Assembly: GCF_001428105.1 (NCBI RefSeq) | Contig: NZ_LMSJ01000004.1 | Location: 141,964-205,963 of the forward strand | DNA: 64,000 nt | Source of the DNA: Paenibacillus sp. Soil766 | Lineage (GTDB): Bacteria; Bacillota; Bacilli; Paenibacillales; NBRC-103111 | Reading direction: 5' to 3' | Shown: in pieces, positions 23,101 to 31,800 of the stretch | Layout of the letters: each line of letters begins with the position of its first letter | How positions within the stretch are numbered: position 1 is the first letter of the stretch | The notes under the pieces: generated by a model | Databases searched by the model: none | What the model saw: only the letters and a program-made list of their open reading frames with translations | What the model was told of the DNA's origin: nothing | Translations under genes and position numbers: made by a program

Positions 23101-25828
23101 TCAAAGCAATAGGCTAGTGGAGAGTGAGAATCGTCCTACAGGGAAGTTAACCTCTGAGGCAGCAGCTAAAATTGCAGAAGCAAGCGTTAGATCAGGCGTT
23201 CGTTCCATAGGAACGTTGCTTCCAACACCCATACAGCAGAAAAGCATAGAAAACAGAGAAGTTGTTCGTCTATTGCGAACTAGTTTACGCCCATCCGGAG
23301 TTAGCATCAACAGGATGGCAGGTCAACAACTTTCTGGTTTACGAGAGGATCAAGCAGGAACAGGTCCTCAGTGGATGACAATCAGACATACCTTAGCCGC
23401 TGAAATCGCGGCAAAAGTAGCACAAAGCAGCATGAACCTCGTGAATTCAAGCAGCATTGCAATGGACGGCCAGCAGCTGCTTCAACGAAGCTTTCGCCAA
23501 CCAGCTAGATTAGTTCAAGAGGGTCGCAGTCTGTTTTCAACAGAAGCGTCGAGGGAGAATGCGCCTCACAGTGCTGTGGGAGCAAGTGAAATACAATCTA
23601 GTGTCAGTGAACAAGCTACTGGCAAGCCAACGAATGAAACAACGTTTATCGGTGGAGTTCAATCCGATAGTCGTACTCCCCTTGAAATGGTAAGGCGAGA
23701 GGGACGTCCATCCCGTGTTAATCAGGTGAAAGAGCAGCAATCTAGGATTCAGCGAAACATTGACTTAGGACAGTTTGTATCTCAAAAACCAACCCTTAGC
23801 TCTCGCACCCAATCATCTTCAACAAGCAGCGAGGGTGATGCTACGATTTCACGCTCAACTGGTGCATGGGTGAGAGGTCAGCTTACGCTTCGGGCCGGAC
23901 GAATCGAGAATGGCACGGTAACAAGACGTGCCAACGGTTTGGAAGATGCGCAGCCATTGGAAATGACTAGTATTGCGGAGCGAGGTAACGTGCAACCGTT
24001 AGCTGAAGCTGATCGGAAGGACGAGAGACAGCACAACAGTACTGTAAGCGTTGACCCAACAAGTGAACCTGTATTAGGGGAAGCAGGGGCACAGACTTCG
24101 ACGGTTCGAGAGAATCGAAACCCAACTAGCAGAATGGATGCACATATCGAACAACAGAATTCCGATGCTGCTACACAGATCCAATTGAGTCGATTTAATG
24201 GAGAGGTGGACACGCAGCCCAGTCAGTCGGCAAGAGAGGTTGTGCGTGGGGAGCTTGTTCAACGGACATCTTTTGGTGAGAAGAGCAGGCAATTGAAACT
24301 GAACAACGGCATTGAACATCCCTTGCAAGCTAGGAGTATAAGTAGTTCAGTTCTAGGAAAGCTCGTTCAACGCTCACTAGGGATTACGAATGGCATTCAG
24401 GTGAGAAGAGCTAATCAGTTAGACAACGTCCAATCACGTAGTGCAACGGGTGAAATAGTACGTAGCAATCTCGTGCAAAGGTCATCTGAGAACGAAATCA
24501 GGCAGAATGCGAGACAATTTACTTTACGTGAGACTGAAGGACAGATGGATAGAACTGTTGATCCAGAGCCATTAAGATCCGTGCAACGCGCTTCTGGAAG
24601 AACAACAAGTTCAACACCGATTAAGCGTTCTGATAGTTTAACAAACCGCCAGACTCTTGGTCAGAATACGATGGAAAGTTCGAATCGAATACAAGGTACA
24701 GGAAGTATTGGTACTGGTAATCTGATTCAACGGGCGAGTGAGACGAGAATTAGGCAATTAATCAATAAAGCATCTGCTCAAGATATCAGGCAAGGATTAT
24801 TGCAACGTGCTGATAGCGAAGCAGCGCCAAAGCGTGGAGCAGTGAATTGGAGCGGGGCGCAAGCCGAACATCTTCAGAGACGCATAGTCGTCGATGGCAG
24901 TGAGCGCGCGCCTATGCGAGAAACACGTGGTTCCGAGAACCACTTGGAAGCGGAACGCTTCCAAGTGGATTCGGCGGAGCAAACCATTAGGGCTATGGTG
25001 AGCGCGCAAGTGGAAGAACAGCGCGCACAAGGGCGAGAGCCTGCGGCCGCTTCGCGGGCCGCAGAGACGGTTTCGACCGCGCGCGCCGCACGCGCGCCGA
25101 GAGCTCGCCAGCGCCCGAGCATGACACCGCGTGTCATGCCGCTGCTGGCGAGCAGCGCAGGAGCGCTTCGCGCTGCTCCTGCGGGGATGGCTGCGGCTTC
25201 GCCTGCCGCAGCGGAACACCGACTGCCCGCCCGCGGGACGGGCAGTCGGATACAGGCGGCTGCCTCTGGCGGAGCCGCCGCAGCCGCAGCTGGCGCGCTA
25301 AGCAGCGCCAGTATCACGAACAGCAGCAGCCAAGGCTGGGCTGCTGCAGCTTTAACCAAGTCGTTGCACACGCAAGTGCAGCGGCTTGCCAGACCCGCCG
25401 GCGGCATGCAAGGCAACGCCGACGTCAACCAAGGCACGCCAGCAATGAGCGTGCCAATGCAGTCGCGCTCGCAGCAGCCGTCCATCGGCGCGAGCCACCA
25501 AGGCGCGTCACCTATGAACGTGCTCCTGCAATCAGCAAGTCAAGAGCATCATGCTTCACCACTCAGCATGTTGGAGCATAAACAAGCACCAATGAGCCAA
25601 CTGGCGAACGCTCCACTCGACATGGACTGGCTGCGCACCAAAACGAGCGCAGACTCAGAACCAACACCAGCAGCGCCAGTCGATCAGACGCCGCCGGAGC
25701 TAAGCGAAGAGCAGCTGCAAGAGCTAATTAAACAGCTGCCACAGCTGGATATCTCCAAAATCGCGGACAAAGTGTACCGTGAAATCGAGAAAAAAATGAA
25801 ATTCGAACGGCAACGACGAGGTATGTAG
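20114..25828 (+). CDS. giant low-complexity eCIS protein with AT-hook-like motifs (tape measure or cargo candidate)
   Basis: A 1904-residue protein, ATG 20114 seven bases after AGGGGG. I recognise no catalytic domain. Residues 1-130 look folded (ASGIMGKYGWDRHNYLGMFA). Most of the rest is Ser/Gln/Arg/Glu-rich. Basic motifs KKKRGRKSKK (154-163) and KRKRGRPRKN (746-755), each after PV, resemble AT-hooks. Residues 559-618 repeat a 15-mer, LRVQREELQ plus six. VEQ/VDQ triplets are iterated near 700. Elements such as LVQRS, LIQRA, LLQRA and IQRNI recur through the middle. Residues 1605-1733 are Ala/Arg-rich and encoded by palindromic DNA. The C-terminus, QLDISKIADKVYREIEKKMK then FERQRRG, looks like a helical docking tail. 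No other tape-measure candidate is present. DNA-binding and cargo roles are speculation. Confidence 0.7.
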   Translation: MNSRQSHKPRRNKKKGSLRFAEGKRTTTVGQTSRQAKQFASGIMGKYGWDRHNYLGMFALIFKGKGLLTDKELASIKNPSDRAWILQLQLQLQSLKHPESAPLITKQQTIQQIQKLVTQSGYQLPKQVFVDESQQEDKSVSSGQTPAAVDVPVKKKRGRKSKKEKELASQILAEQEILNAAKRNRTQTKQDTINVVNKRNSPIMQRSMRQLVASIGMLAHSTSSKMNQPSPKVNGVQHTGHTTNISRKTVNLLYKQALRDNKDSSLIRPNEQDGHSIVRANHSNVAQHVDAIRNTSVWLEQFQTGKLSLGPNDDEAAGARLSGEHMLRSNPSFFNVAKLILQEVAQTPLSHRGSTQQGSHNLSDSDVPRSSSTDSQTIRFRKLLKLGEGPFSEGSSPSTVRFIRSLLSKHAEGQDAQASKRQHGEREPGVSLKPSGRSESSIAKGVLSSSLQPRAINAASLTSRVPRSMHASASSTSPNHTRMRGMDTSTSRIWRKVAEQQEAAQTQQSSQVLQEQGTLTDAVQRLQQERDEIRLQEAASSQSPVIEQLRIQQEQQEAQLRVQREELQVQQAAQLRVQREELQERQEVQRRVQREELQKRQEEQQRTQREEIVQQESHQQFTQTQPHISRENEQAIHLAHERERQDFHQRQVRENPQVWPELQAAQNNNGLGLQRDPQVSLGQEGPRVQQQQQIEQVEQVEQVDQVDQVDQVDQVVPVQQAKQEQQKQDVDSADSVILQPIEEPVKRKRGRPRKNSSDLQTSNEISKEISKETIVGSLESSPTPTDVQFLEKTTFDAETVRMPEQERVASKQVEVVTAYPSQVYRKPARMENRRPKAQKIQSNENWLQQLVTIQRQPSSNNDTFIRSTNSVNKDRMQVITTNRASAPLPLSLNVVKHDLGADVLARSAGKLNVQRKRESSKELLRSNRLNRQQGNQSVDSQRLHIQREPDLSESKLQRAISEQPKLKGDEFLRSSTTQGLQEVKIRQQPIKHEDKIQSNRLVESENRPTGKLTSEAAAKIAEASVRSGVRSIGTLLPTPIQQKSIENREVVRLLRTSLRPSGVSINRMAGQQLSGLREDQAGTGPQWMTIRHTLAAEIAAKVAQSSMNLVNSSSIAMDGQQLLQRSFRQPARLVQEGRSLFSTEASRENAPHSAVGASEIQSSVSEQATGKPTNETTFIGGVQSDSRTPLEMVRREGRPSRVNQVKEQQSRIQRNIDLGQFVSQKPTLSSRTQSSSTSSEGDATISRSTGAWVRGQLTLRAGRIENGTVTRRANGLEDAQPLEMTSIAERGNVQPLAEADRKDERQHNSTVSVDPTSEPVLGEAGAQTSTVRENRNPTSRMDAHIEQQNSDAATQIQLSRFNGEVDTQPSQSAREVVRGELVQRTSFGEKSRQLKLNNGIEHPLQARSISSSVLGKLVQRSLGITNGIQVRRANQLDNVQSRSATGEIVRSNLVQRSSENEIRQNARQFTLRETEGQMDRTVDPEPLRSVQRASGRTTSSTPIKRSDSLTNRQTLGQNTMESSNRIQGTGSIGTGNLIQRASETRIRQLINKASAQDIRQGLLQRADSEAAPKRGAVNWSGAQAEHLQRRIVVDGSERAPMRETRGSENHLEAERFQVDSAEQTIRAMVSAQVEEQRAQGREPAAASRAAETVSTARAARAPRARQRPSMTPRVMPLLASSAGALRAAPAGMAAASPAAAEHRLPARGTGSRIQAAASGGAAAAAAGALSSASITNSSSQGWAAAALTKSLHTQVQRLARPAGGMQGNADVNQGTPAMSVPMQSRSQQPSIGASHQGASPMNVLLQSASQEHHASPLSMLEHKQAPMSQLANAPLDMDWLRTKTSADSEPTPAAPVDQTPPELSEEQLQELIKQLPQLDISKIADKVYREIEKKMKFERQRRGM
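21785..21960 (+). repeat. four 45-bp in-frame tandem repeats in the giant gene
   Basis: Four copies of a 15-codon unit with core (L/R)RVQREELQ and a variable Gln-rich remainder, the last degenerate (QRTQREEIVQQ). Register and charge pattern suit a long helix or coiled coil. Confidence 0.8.
22197..22259 (+). repeat. 9-bp tandem repeat encoding VEQ/VDQ triplets
   Basis: GTAGAGCAA and GTAGACCAA units repeat about seven times in a row, keeping the reading frame. Unit number may vary between strains without breaking the protein. Confidence 0.85.
24927..25311 (+). repeat. cluster of consecutive perfect inverted repeats inside the giant gene
   Basis: Within 385 bases of coding DNA there are at least nine adjacent hairpins. 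Examples: GTGGTTC/GAACCAC at 24927-24943; CCACTTGGAAGCG/CGCTTCCAAGTGG at 24940-24968 (13-bp arms, 3-base loop); CTGCGGCC/GGCCGCAG at 25041-25064; GCATGACAC/GTGTCATGC at 25119-25139; CGCAGGAGC/GCTCCTGCG at 25156-25183; GCTGCGGC/GCCGCAGC at 25190-25212; CCGACTGCCCG/CGGGCAGTCGG at 25219-25249; GGCGGCT/AGCCGCC at 25255-25279; CTGGCGC/GCGCCAG at 25290-25311. The segment is also much richer in GC than the rest of the gene. Confidence 0.9.
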
Positions 25829-25921
25829 GCTTGTATTTTAAATATAAGAATGTATGTGTATCACATCGTAATTCGACTATATTCCTCCATAAATGTAATA
25901 CGGCAGAAAGGACGGATTCCA

Positions 25922-26548
25922 ATGGCACTTAAGAAAGCAATGATCATTGTACACAAAGGCAGTAAAACAGAAAATGTACAAGTCATGTTTAACCCAGGTG
26001 AGTATACGATTGACACGAACAATAACTACGACTGGAAAACAGTGCCGGGTCTGTCCATGCCAATTGCTCAGTTCGTGAGCGGGGGTACGACGACACTCAC
26101 TATGGATTTCTTTTTCGATACTTACGAGAAAGGGACGGACGTTCGTCAGTTGACGACGAAGATTTCAGGTCTCCTCGATGTGGAGAAGGAGATCCATGCA
26201 CCGCCGTTATGCAGATTCGTGTGGGGCTCATTGGATTTCAAGGGAGTCGTCGTCGGTGTAAATCAGCATTTTACAATGTTCTTGGATACAGGTGTTCCTG
26301 TTCGGGCTAAGCTGAAGGTGACATTTAAATCTACCCTAAGCAAGAAAGATCAACTGAAGCAAATTCCGCGCCATTCGGCAGATAGAACGAAATTGAAGAT
26401 GCTTAATCAAGGGGATCAACTGTGGACGATAGCTGCCAATGAGTATGAGGATCCTACGATGTGGCGAGAAATCGCCAAAGCGAATGGGATCGATAATCCA
26501 ATGAAAGTAGCCACGGGACGCCGCATTTCAGTTCCGAGGTTGGATTAA
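25922..26548 (+). CDS. LysM-containing hub/tube adaptor (Afp7/Pvc7-like)
   Basis: A 208-residue protein. The N-terminal domain (ALKKAMIIVHKGSKTENVQV through FVWGSLDFKGVVVGVNQHFT) is the tube-like adaptor domain seen in eCIS protein 7. A C-terminal LysM motif spans about residues 155-208 (LKMLNQGDQLWTIAANEYED, WREIAKANGIDNP, ISVPRL). In particles it sits between the first tube ring and the central hub. ATG 25922 follows GAAAGGA; the frame is open to 25850 without a ribosome binding site. It follows the giant gene by 93 bases and is four bases from the next gene. Confidence 0.88.
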   Translation: MALKKAMIIVHKGSKTENVQVMFNPGEYTIDTNNNYDWKTVPGLSMPIAQFVSGGTTTLTMDFFFDTYEKGTDVRQLTTKISGLLDVEKEIHAPPLCRFVWGSLDFKGVVVGVNQHFTMFLDTGVPVRAKLKVTFKSTLSKKDQLKQIPRHSADRTKLKMLNQGDQLWTIAANEYEDPTMWREIAKANGIDNPMKVATGRRISVPRLD

Positions 26549-26552
26549 GCCG

Positions 26553-27641
26553 ATGCCCTTAGATCTGGATACGAGCTCTTTTACCTTTGACGACCTAGCC
26601 AAAAAATATAGTGATTTTTACGCACCTTACTATGATATTAAAGTGGATGGCACGAAGCTGTCGGATGATATCGCACTGGATAATCTACGCGTGGACACAA
26701 CGATTGATGGCACGGCAGACTCTTTTTCTTTCAGAATAGCGAATGCGTACGATATTACGAAAAATGAATTCCAATGGTTATCTACCTTCACATTAGGTAA
26801 AGCCATTGATATTGGTCTAGGTTATTTAGACAAATTTACCCCTGTTTTTACAGGTCAAATCACGTCCGTCGTTGTAGATTTCCCAGAAGGCGGAGCCCCT
26901 GGTCTCGTGGTACGTGGGATGGATATTTCTTATCTCATGATGAAAGGGACGAAATCTCGCTCTTGGAATAAGAAGAAATACAGTGAGGTCGTTGAAGAAA
27001 TCGCCAAAACATATGGCTTCAAAACAAATGTGGATGCCACAACAACGGTATTTCCGGCACTTTCACAGAGTCAGATTAATGACTATCACTTCATTCAAAA
27101 TTTAGCAAATTTAGTTAACTATGATTTCTTCGTTGTGGGGAAAAATTTGTATTTCCGTAAGCCATTAACGGCGATGACAGCTGTGATGACGCTGGAAATG
27201 GGCAAAACACTCCGCAGTTTAATGATAGATCACAATTTAGCCGAGCAAATTACGGGCGTAACCGTACGAGCTTGGGATAATAAAGAGTTAAAAGTTATTG
27301 AAGGCAAGTCTGCCAGCGTGACGAAGCTCGGTTCCAACAGCAAAACGGGCAAGGATATTTTGGGCTCAAAAGGTGATTTCATCGAGCATATGTATACGAA
27401 TGTAACCTCGGTGGAGGAAGCAAAAAGCTACGCAGATGCGATATTAAATCGCCGAGCCATGAAGCTGGTTAGCGGCAGCGGGGAATGTATTGGAATTCCA
27501 GAGATTCGAGCCGGGCGCTATATCAAGCTGACTGGTGTTGGCAAGTCGTTCGACCAACCGTATTATATTACGGGAGCAACCCACATTTTCGACGATGAAG
27601 GTTATACAACTCGGTTCCAACTGGGAGGGAATGCGGTCTAA
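26553..27641 (+). CDS. baseplate hub protein, gpD/gp27-like (N-terminal half of a VgrG-type spike)
   Basis: A 362-residue protein resembling phage late-control protein D and the gp27-like half of VgrG/Afp8. Visible family segments are APYYDIKVDGTKLSDDIAL, ADSFSFRIANAYD, VFTGQITSVVVDFPEGGAP, the lysozyme-like adaptor region YGFKTNV, QSQINDYHFIQNLANLVNYD and GRYIKLTGVGKSFDQPYYI. It forms the trimeric ring on which tube and spike are built. In Afp8 this unit is fused to the gp5-like spike; here the two are separate, with the next gene starting one base inside this stop (TAATG). Confidence 0.9.
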   Translation: MPLDLDTSSFTFDDLAKKYSDFYAPYYDIKVDGTKLSDDIALDNLRVDTTIDGTADSFSFRIANAYDITKNEFQWLSTFTLGKAIDIGLGYLDKFTPVFTGQITSVVVDFPEGGAPGLVVRGMDISYLMMKGTKSRSWNKKKYSEVVEEIAKTYGFKTNVDATTTVFPALSQSQINDYHFIQNLANLVNYDFFVVGKNLYFRKPLTAMTAVMTLEMGKTLRSLMIDHNLAEQITGVTVRAWDNKELKVIEGKSASVTKLGSNSKTGKDILGSKGDFIEHMYTNVTSVEEAKSYADAILNRRAMKLVSGSGECIGIPEIRAGRYIKLTGVGKSFDQPYYITGATHIFDDEGYTTRFQLGGNAV

Positions 27642-28366
27642 TGTTCAAAACTCCCGATATAACTATTGGCGGCATATCCGATTTTGCCAGTCAGAAGATT
27701 GGCGGCGTCATGGTAGCTGTGGTTACGAATAACACCGATCCTGATAAAATGGGACGTGTGAAGCTCAAGCTGCCGATGCAAGAAACCGAAACGGAGACGG
27801 ACTGGGTTCGTATTGCGACGTTAATGGGCGGTAAAGAAATGGGCAGTCTTTTTATCCCGGAGGTTGGGGATGAGGTGCTGGTTGCCTTTCATTTAGGCGA
27901 GCTGCGGATGCCCTTCGTGATTGGTATGCTGTGGAATCCGAAAAATATGCCGCCAACACCCGCAGAGAAGAATGATTTGCGTATGATTAAGACCAAATCA
28001 GGTCACGAACTATCGTTCAATGATAAGAGCGGTGACGAGAGTATCACAGTGAAGACGAAAAAAGGCCAGATTATTGAACTAAAGGACAAGGATCAAAGTA
28101 TTTCGATTGCTGACTCCAGTGGGAACAATAAGATCTTGATTAAAGGCGGATCGGCGAATGAAATTTCGGTCGTCAGCCAAACCTCGAAGATCACTTTGAA
28201 CGCCAAAGGCGAGGTCGGCATTGAAAGTACGAAGGAAATCAAAATAAAATCTACACAAATTAACATAGAAGCATCCGCTACCATGGCGTTGAAGGCAGGG
28301 GCAACCTTGGATCTGAAGTCAGATGGGATTATCAACATCAAAGGTAGTATGGTGAAAATTAACTAG
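27641..28366 (+). CDS. central spike protein, gpV/gp5-like (OB fold plus beta-helix)
   Basis: A 241-residue protein. Residues 20-110 form the gp5-type OB domain: GVMVAVVTNNTDPDKMGRVK, TDWVRIATLMGG, LFIPEVGDEVLVAFHLGELR, PFVIGMLWN. The remainder is a repetitive beta-helix (ITVKTKKGQIIELKD, ISIADSSGNNKILIKG, SKITLNAKGEVGIES, ATLDLKSDGIINIKGSMVK), the trimeric needle of the spike. It has no peptidoglycan hydrolase insert. No PAAR tip protein gene follows, so the needle itself, ending at residue 241, may be the tip. It is translationally coupled to the hub gene. Confidence 0.92.
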   Translation: MFKTPDITIGGISDFASQKIGGVMVAVVTNNTDPDKMGRVKLKLPMQETETETDWVRIATLMGGKEMGSLFIPEVGDEVLVAFHLGELRMPFVIGMLWNPKNMPPTPAEKNDLRMIKTKSGHELSFNDKSGDESITVKTKKGQIIELKDKDQSISIADSSGNNKILIKGGSANEISVVSQTSKITLNAKGEVGIESTKEIKIKSTQINIEASATMALKAGATLDLKSDGIINIKGSMVKIN

Positions 28367-28399
28367 CGTCAAAATCAATTAGCGAGAGGGCGTGGCGAG

Positions 28400-28801
28400 A
28401 TGTCGGAAGCATTTTTGGGACGAGGATGGAAATTCCCGATTCAGGTTGATCCTGCAACTGGAAGAATCCGAATGTCCGAGTATGAGGAAGACATCGCTGA
28501 AGCGATTCGCGTCATTCTGGGCACCACACAAGGTGAACGCGTCATGCGTCCTTCTTTTGGATGCGGCGTTCAGGAATTTATTTTCGGTTTAACCGACGAT
28601 ACGACTCTTCATTTGCTCCAGACGAATATTGAAGAAGCCATACGCAACTGGGAGCCGAGGGTCCACGAGGTTGAAGTGAAAGCAATTCCAGAAGCGGATG
28701 ACCCCGCTAAAGTCATGATACACATTGCCTATCAGGTACGGACAACGAATAACTTGTTTAACCAAGTCTATCCGTTTTATTTATTTGAAGGTTCGAAATA
28801 G
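28400..28801 (+). CDS. baseplate wedge protein, gpW/gp25-like (Afp9-like)
   Basis: A 133-residue protein with the gp25 pattern: FLGRGWKFPIQVDPATGRIR, EDIAEAIRVILGTTQGERVMRPSFGCGV (the EPR-like core reads ERVMRPSFG), FIFGLTDDTTLHLL and WEPRVHEVEVKAIPE. In contractile systems gp25 joins wedges and sheath and triggers sheath assembly at the baseplate. It starts at ATG 28400 after GAGAGGG, 34 bases after the spike gene, and is one of the most conserved proteins of the machine. Confidence 0.94.
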   Translation: MSEAFLGRGWKFPIQVDPATGRIRMSEYEEDIAEAIRVILGTTQGERVMRPSFGCGVQEFIFGLTDDTTLHLLQTNIEEAIRNWEPRVHEVEVKAIPEADDPAKVMIHIAYQVRTTNNLFNQVYPFYLFEGSK

Positions 28802-28850
28802 AAAGAGGATGCGGAAGCGATGACGATACGTGTAGAGAGGAGGTGGAGCT

Positions 28851-31800
28851 GTGCAACCTCCCAAAATTGATCCCAGAGACATACCTGATCTGATAGACCA
28901 AATGAAGGAAATGGCACCATATTATACGCCAGAGTGGCGATTTACGCCTGAGAACCCAGATCCAGGTTCAGCGTTATTCCTGATGTTCGCGGATATGTTT
29001 CACGACAATATTAAACGATTGAATCGGGTGCCAACGAAGAACCTAATCTCGTTTCTGAATATGTTCGATGTCACGCTGCTTCCAGCAAGACCGGCTAGCA
29101 GTTACCTGACATTTGCATTAAATGAAGGCACGAAAGAATCTGTGTTTATCTCAGCTGGTACGCAAATTGCCGCTGCATTAGAGGCCGATACGATTCTATA
29201 TGAAACAGCACGCAGCGCGTTGCTGACGCCGGCTGTGCTCTCGAGCATTTACGTGACGAGTCGTAAACAGGATATTATTGTCCGGATCGCAGATGAATTT
29301 CTAATCGCTAGTCGTCAAGGTCATGCGTTGCCGAAGAAGCTGTTCCGATTGCAAGATGAGGGCAATTTACAGGAACATGCCTTGTATTTGGAGCACAGCT
29401 CCCTTTTCACGGTAACCAACCCGGCACAGATTGAGATCGAATTCCGTAACTCGACGAAACGCTTTGAGGAGTTCGGGATGTCCAGCCAACTGGCAGATCC
29501 CGAGCTGACGGAATGGCTGTATGCAACAGCTGATGGCTGGCGAGCATTTGATGCCGTGGAGGCGAAGGGTAATCGGGTTATTTTGCTCAAAAGTGTCCAT
29601 GAAGAGCTTGCTCCCAAAGAAGTGAATGGTCAGAGTGGTCGCTGGATTCAATGTCGATTAAAGCCACACCAATATGGTCGTACGACACTCGCTGATAGCA
29701 GGCTTTCTATGGATCATATTTCTTTCAAAACAGACTATGTAGATACACTTGAAACGGGCGGTATTCAGCCTGATCAGATGTTTTACAATGATATTGATGC
29801 GGATCCTTCGGGGTTCTATCCATTTGGTGATCAATTCGCATTGTATGGCTCCTTTTATATTGGTAGTCAGGAAGTATTTACGAAAACCAATGGTGATATT
29901 AAGCTGAGCTTCGGGCTGCAGGCGATTGAGAATCGTTTTGGGGCGGAAAACGCGGATCCCATTGACTGGAAAATGGTCATGAAGAAGAATAAGTTCGATA
30001 AAGCACCTGTCGTGCATGTGACGGTTCTTCAAGTGGCTTGGGAATATTGGAATGGTACAACATGGGTGCGGCTGGATGTCGGCAAAGATGCGGAGAAGCT
30101 CTTCTACTACCCCTTGCAACAGAAGGTTCGCAAAGAGATTGAGTTCCGCTGTCCGCCTGATCTCCAGGCTACTTATGTGAACGGGAACGAGAATCGCTGG
30201 ATCCGAGCACGGATTTTACATATCGAAAATGCGTACATCGCGCAGGCTTTATATTTATCACCTTGGATAGACGAAGTAGCGCTGACGTATCAGTATGAGG
30301 ATCGCCTTTATCAAGCGGGACGCTGTTTGTCCTTCAACAACACGGTTTACGAGGAACGGACCAAGCATAGCCGTCAATTGGCAGGCGGATTTGAACCCTT
30401 CCAGCCATTGGAAGGCAGCCATCCGGCGTTATGTTTTTCTTTTGATACACCGCCTGTGCGAGGTCCGATTTCGATATTCGTTTCTATTAAACAGCAACGA
30501 TTCTCGGAGCATGACATTCCTATGTTGGAGTGGGAGTATTTGCGAGCAGGCTTGCTCCCAGGTACCCCACCAGAGTGGGTGGTACTCAAGGTTATCGATG
30601 AAACGAATGGCTTGACGCAAAGCGGCACGGTACAGTTCGTGGGTCCATCTGATTTTGCAGCTGCCTCACTATTCGGTCAAGATGGTTACTGGATTCGGGC
30701 TACAAATCGGGATGATATCTATGATGATGTGACGGGGAATGTACAGATTCCGACGATTCAGGGCGTGTATATGAATACGGTTCATGTCCTCCAGCAGGAG
30801 ACTATTACAGGTGAGGTTCCAGAGGTCAAGGGACTGGAAGAAACGGAATATCAGTTAGCCAGACAAGGAATCGTATCAGAAGAAGTATGGGTAGATGAGA
30901 CTGAATTCATCACAGAAGAGGATATCTCGGAATACGAGTTATCTGGAACGCCACTCATGGACATTCGACGTGATTCAGAGGGCAACATTCTGCAGGTATG
31001 GGTTCGTTGGACGGCTGTTCGTGATTTGACGTTATCGGGTAACCGAGATCGACATTATGTGATTGATCACACCTTCGGACGGATACGGGTAGGGGATGGC
31101 GTTCATGGGATGCACCCGCCGAAGGGCGGACTAGAGCAAATGAAGGTTACCTACCAAGTTACAATGGGTCAAATCGGCAATGTGGCTGCTCGTCAGATCA
31201 ATCAAATGCAGGATTCGATTGCTTTTGTGGGTGAGGTGTATAATCCTGAGCCCGCATCGGGCGGTTGTCAGGCCGAGAAGCTGGAGTCTGCGCTAGTGCG
31301 GGGGCCGGAGCTGTTGAAGCATCGTAACCGCGCCGTTTCGTCCAAAGACTATGAGTGGCTGGCTAGAGAAGCCTACCCGAACATTGCGAAGGTGACGTGT
31401 ATTCCGAATCGGAATGCGTATATGCAGAAAGAAATCGGAGCGATGACGCTTGTTATTTTGCCAAAAGAGGGCCAACAAGGCAGTTCAACGTTTCCTGAGC
31501 TGAAAAAACAGGTAGAACGATTCATTCTGGGGCGTGCTTCAAGTCTGGTTGCTTTCCCAGAACGCTTACAGGTCATTGAGCCGGTATATATGGAAATATC
31601 GGTTTCTGCTATTGTCGCTGTTGAAGGAATGGATACGGTCGTTCTCACGGAAATACAGGCGATTGAGAAATTAAATCGATTCCTTGACCCGTTGACTGGA
31701 CATTTTGATAATAAAGGTTGGGCGATCGGTGCGCAGATTCATCCTTCCGTCTTTTATGCGCTGTTGAAATCGATTCGGGCGATCTCCCATGTCGAAAAGT

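Noticed and set aside
24797..25485. Two long minus-strand frames inside the giant gene
   Set aside because: They are caused by the GC-rich palindromic stretch, where stops are rare in all frames. They lack ribosome binding sites and have arginine/alanine-rich mirror composition.
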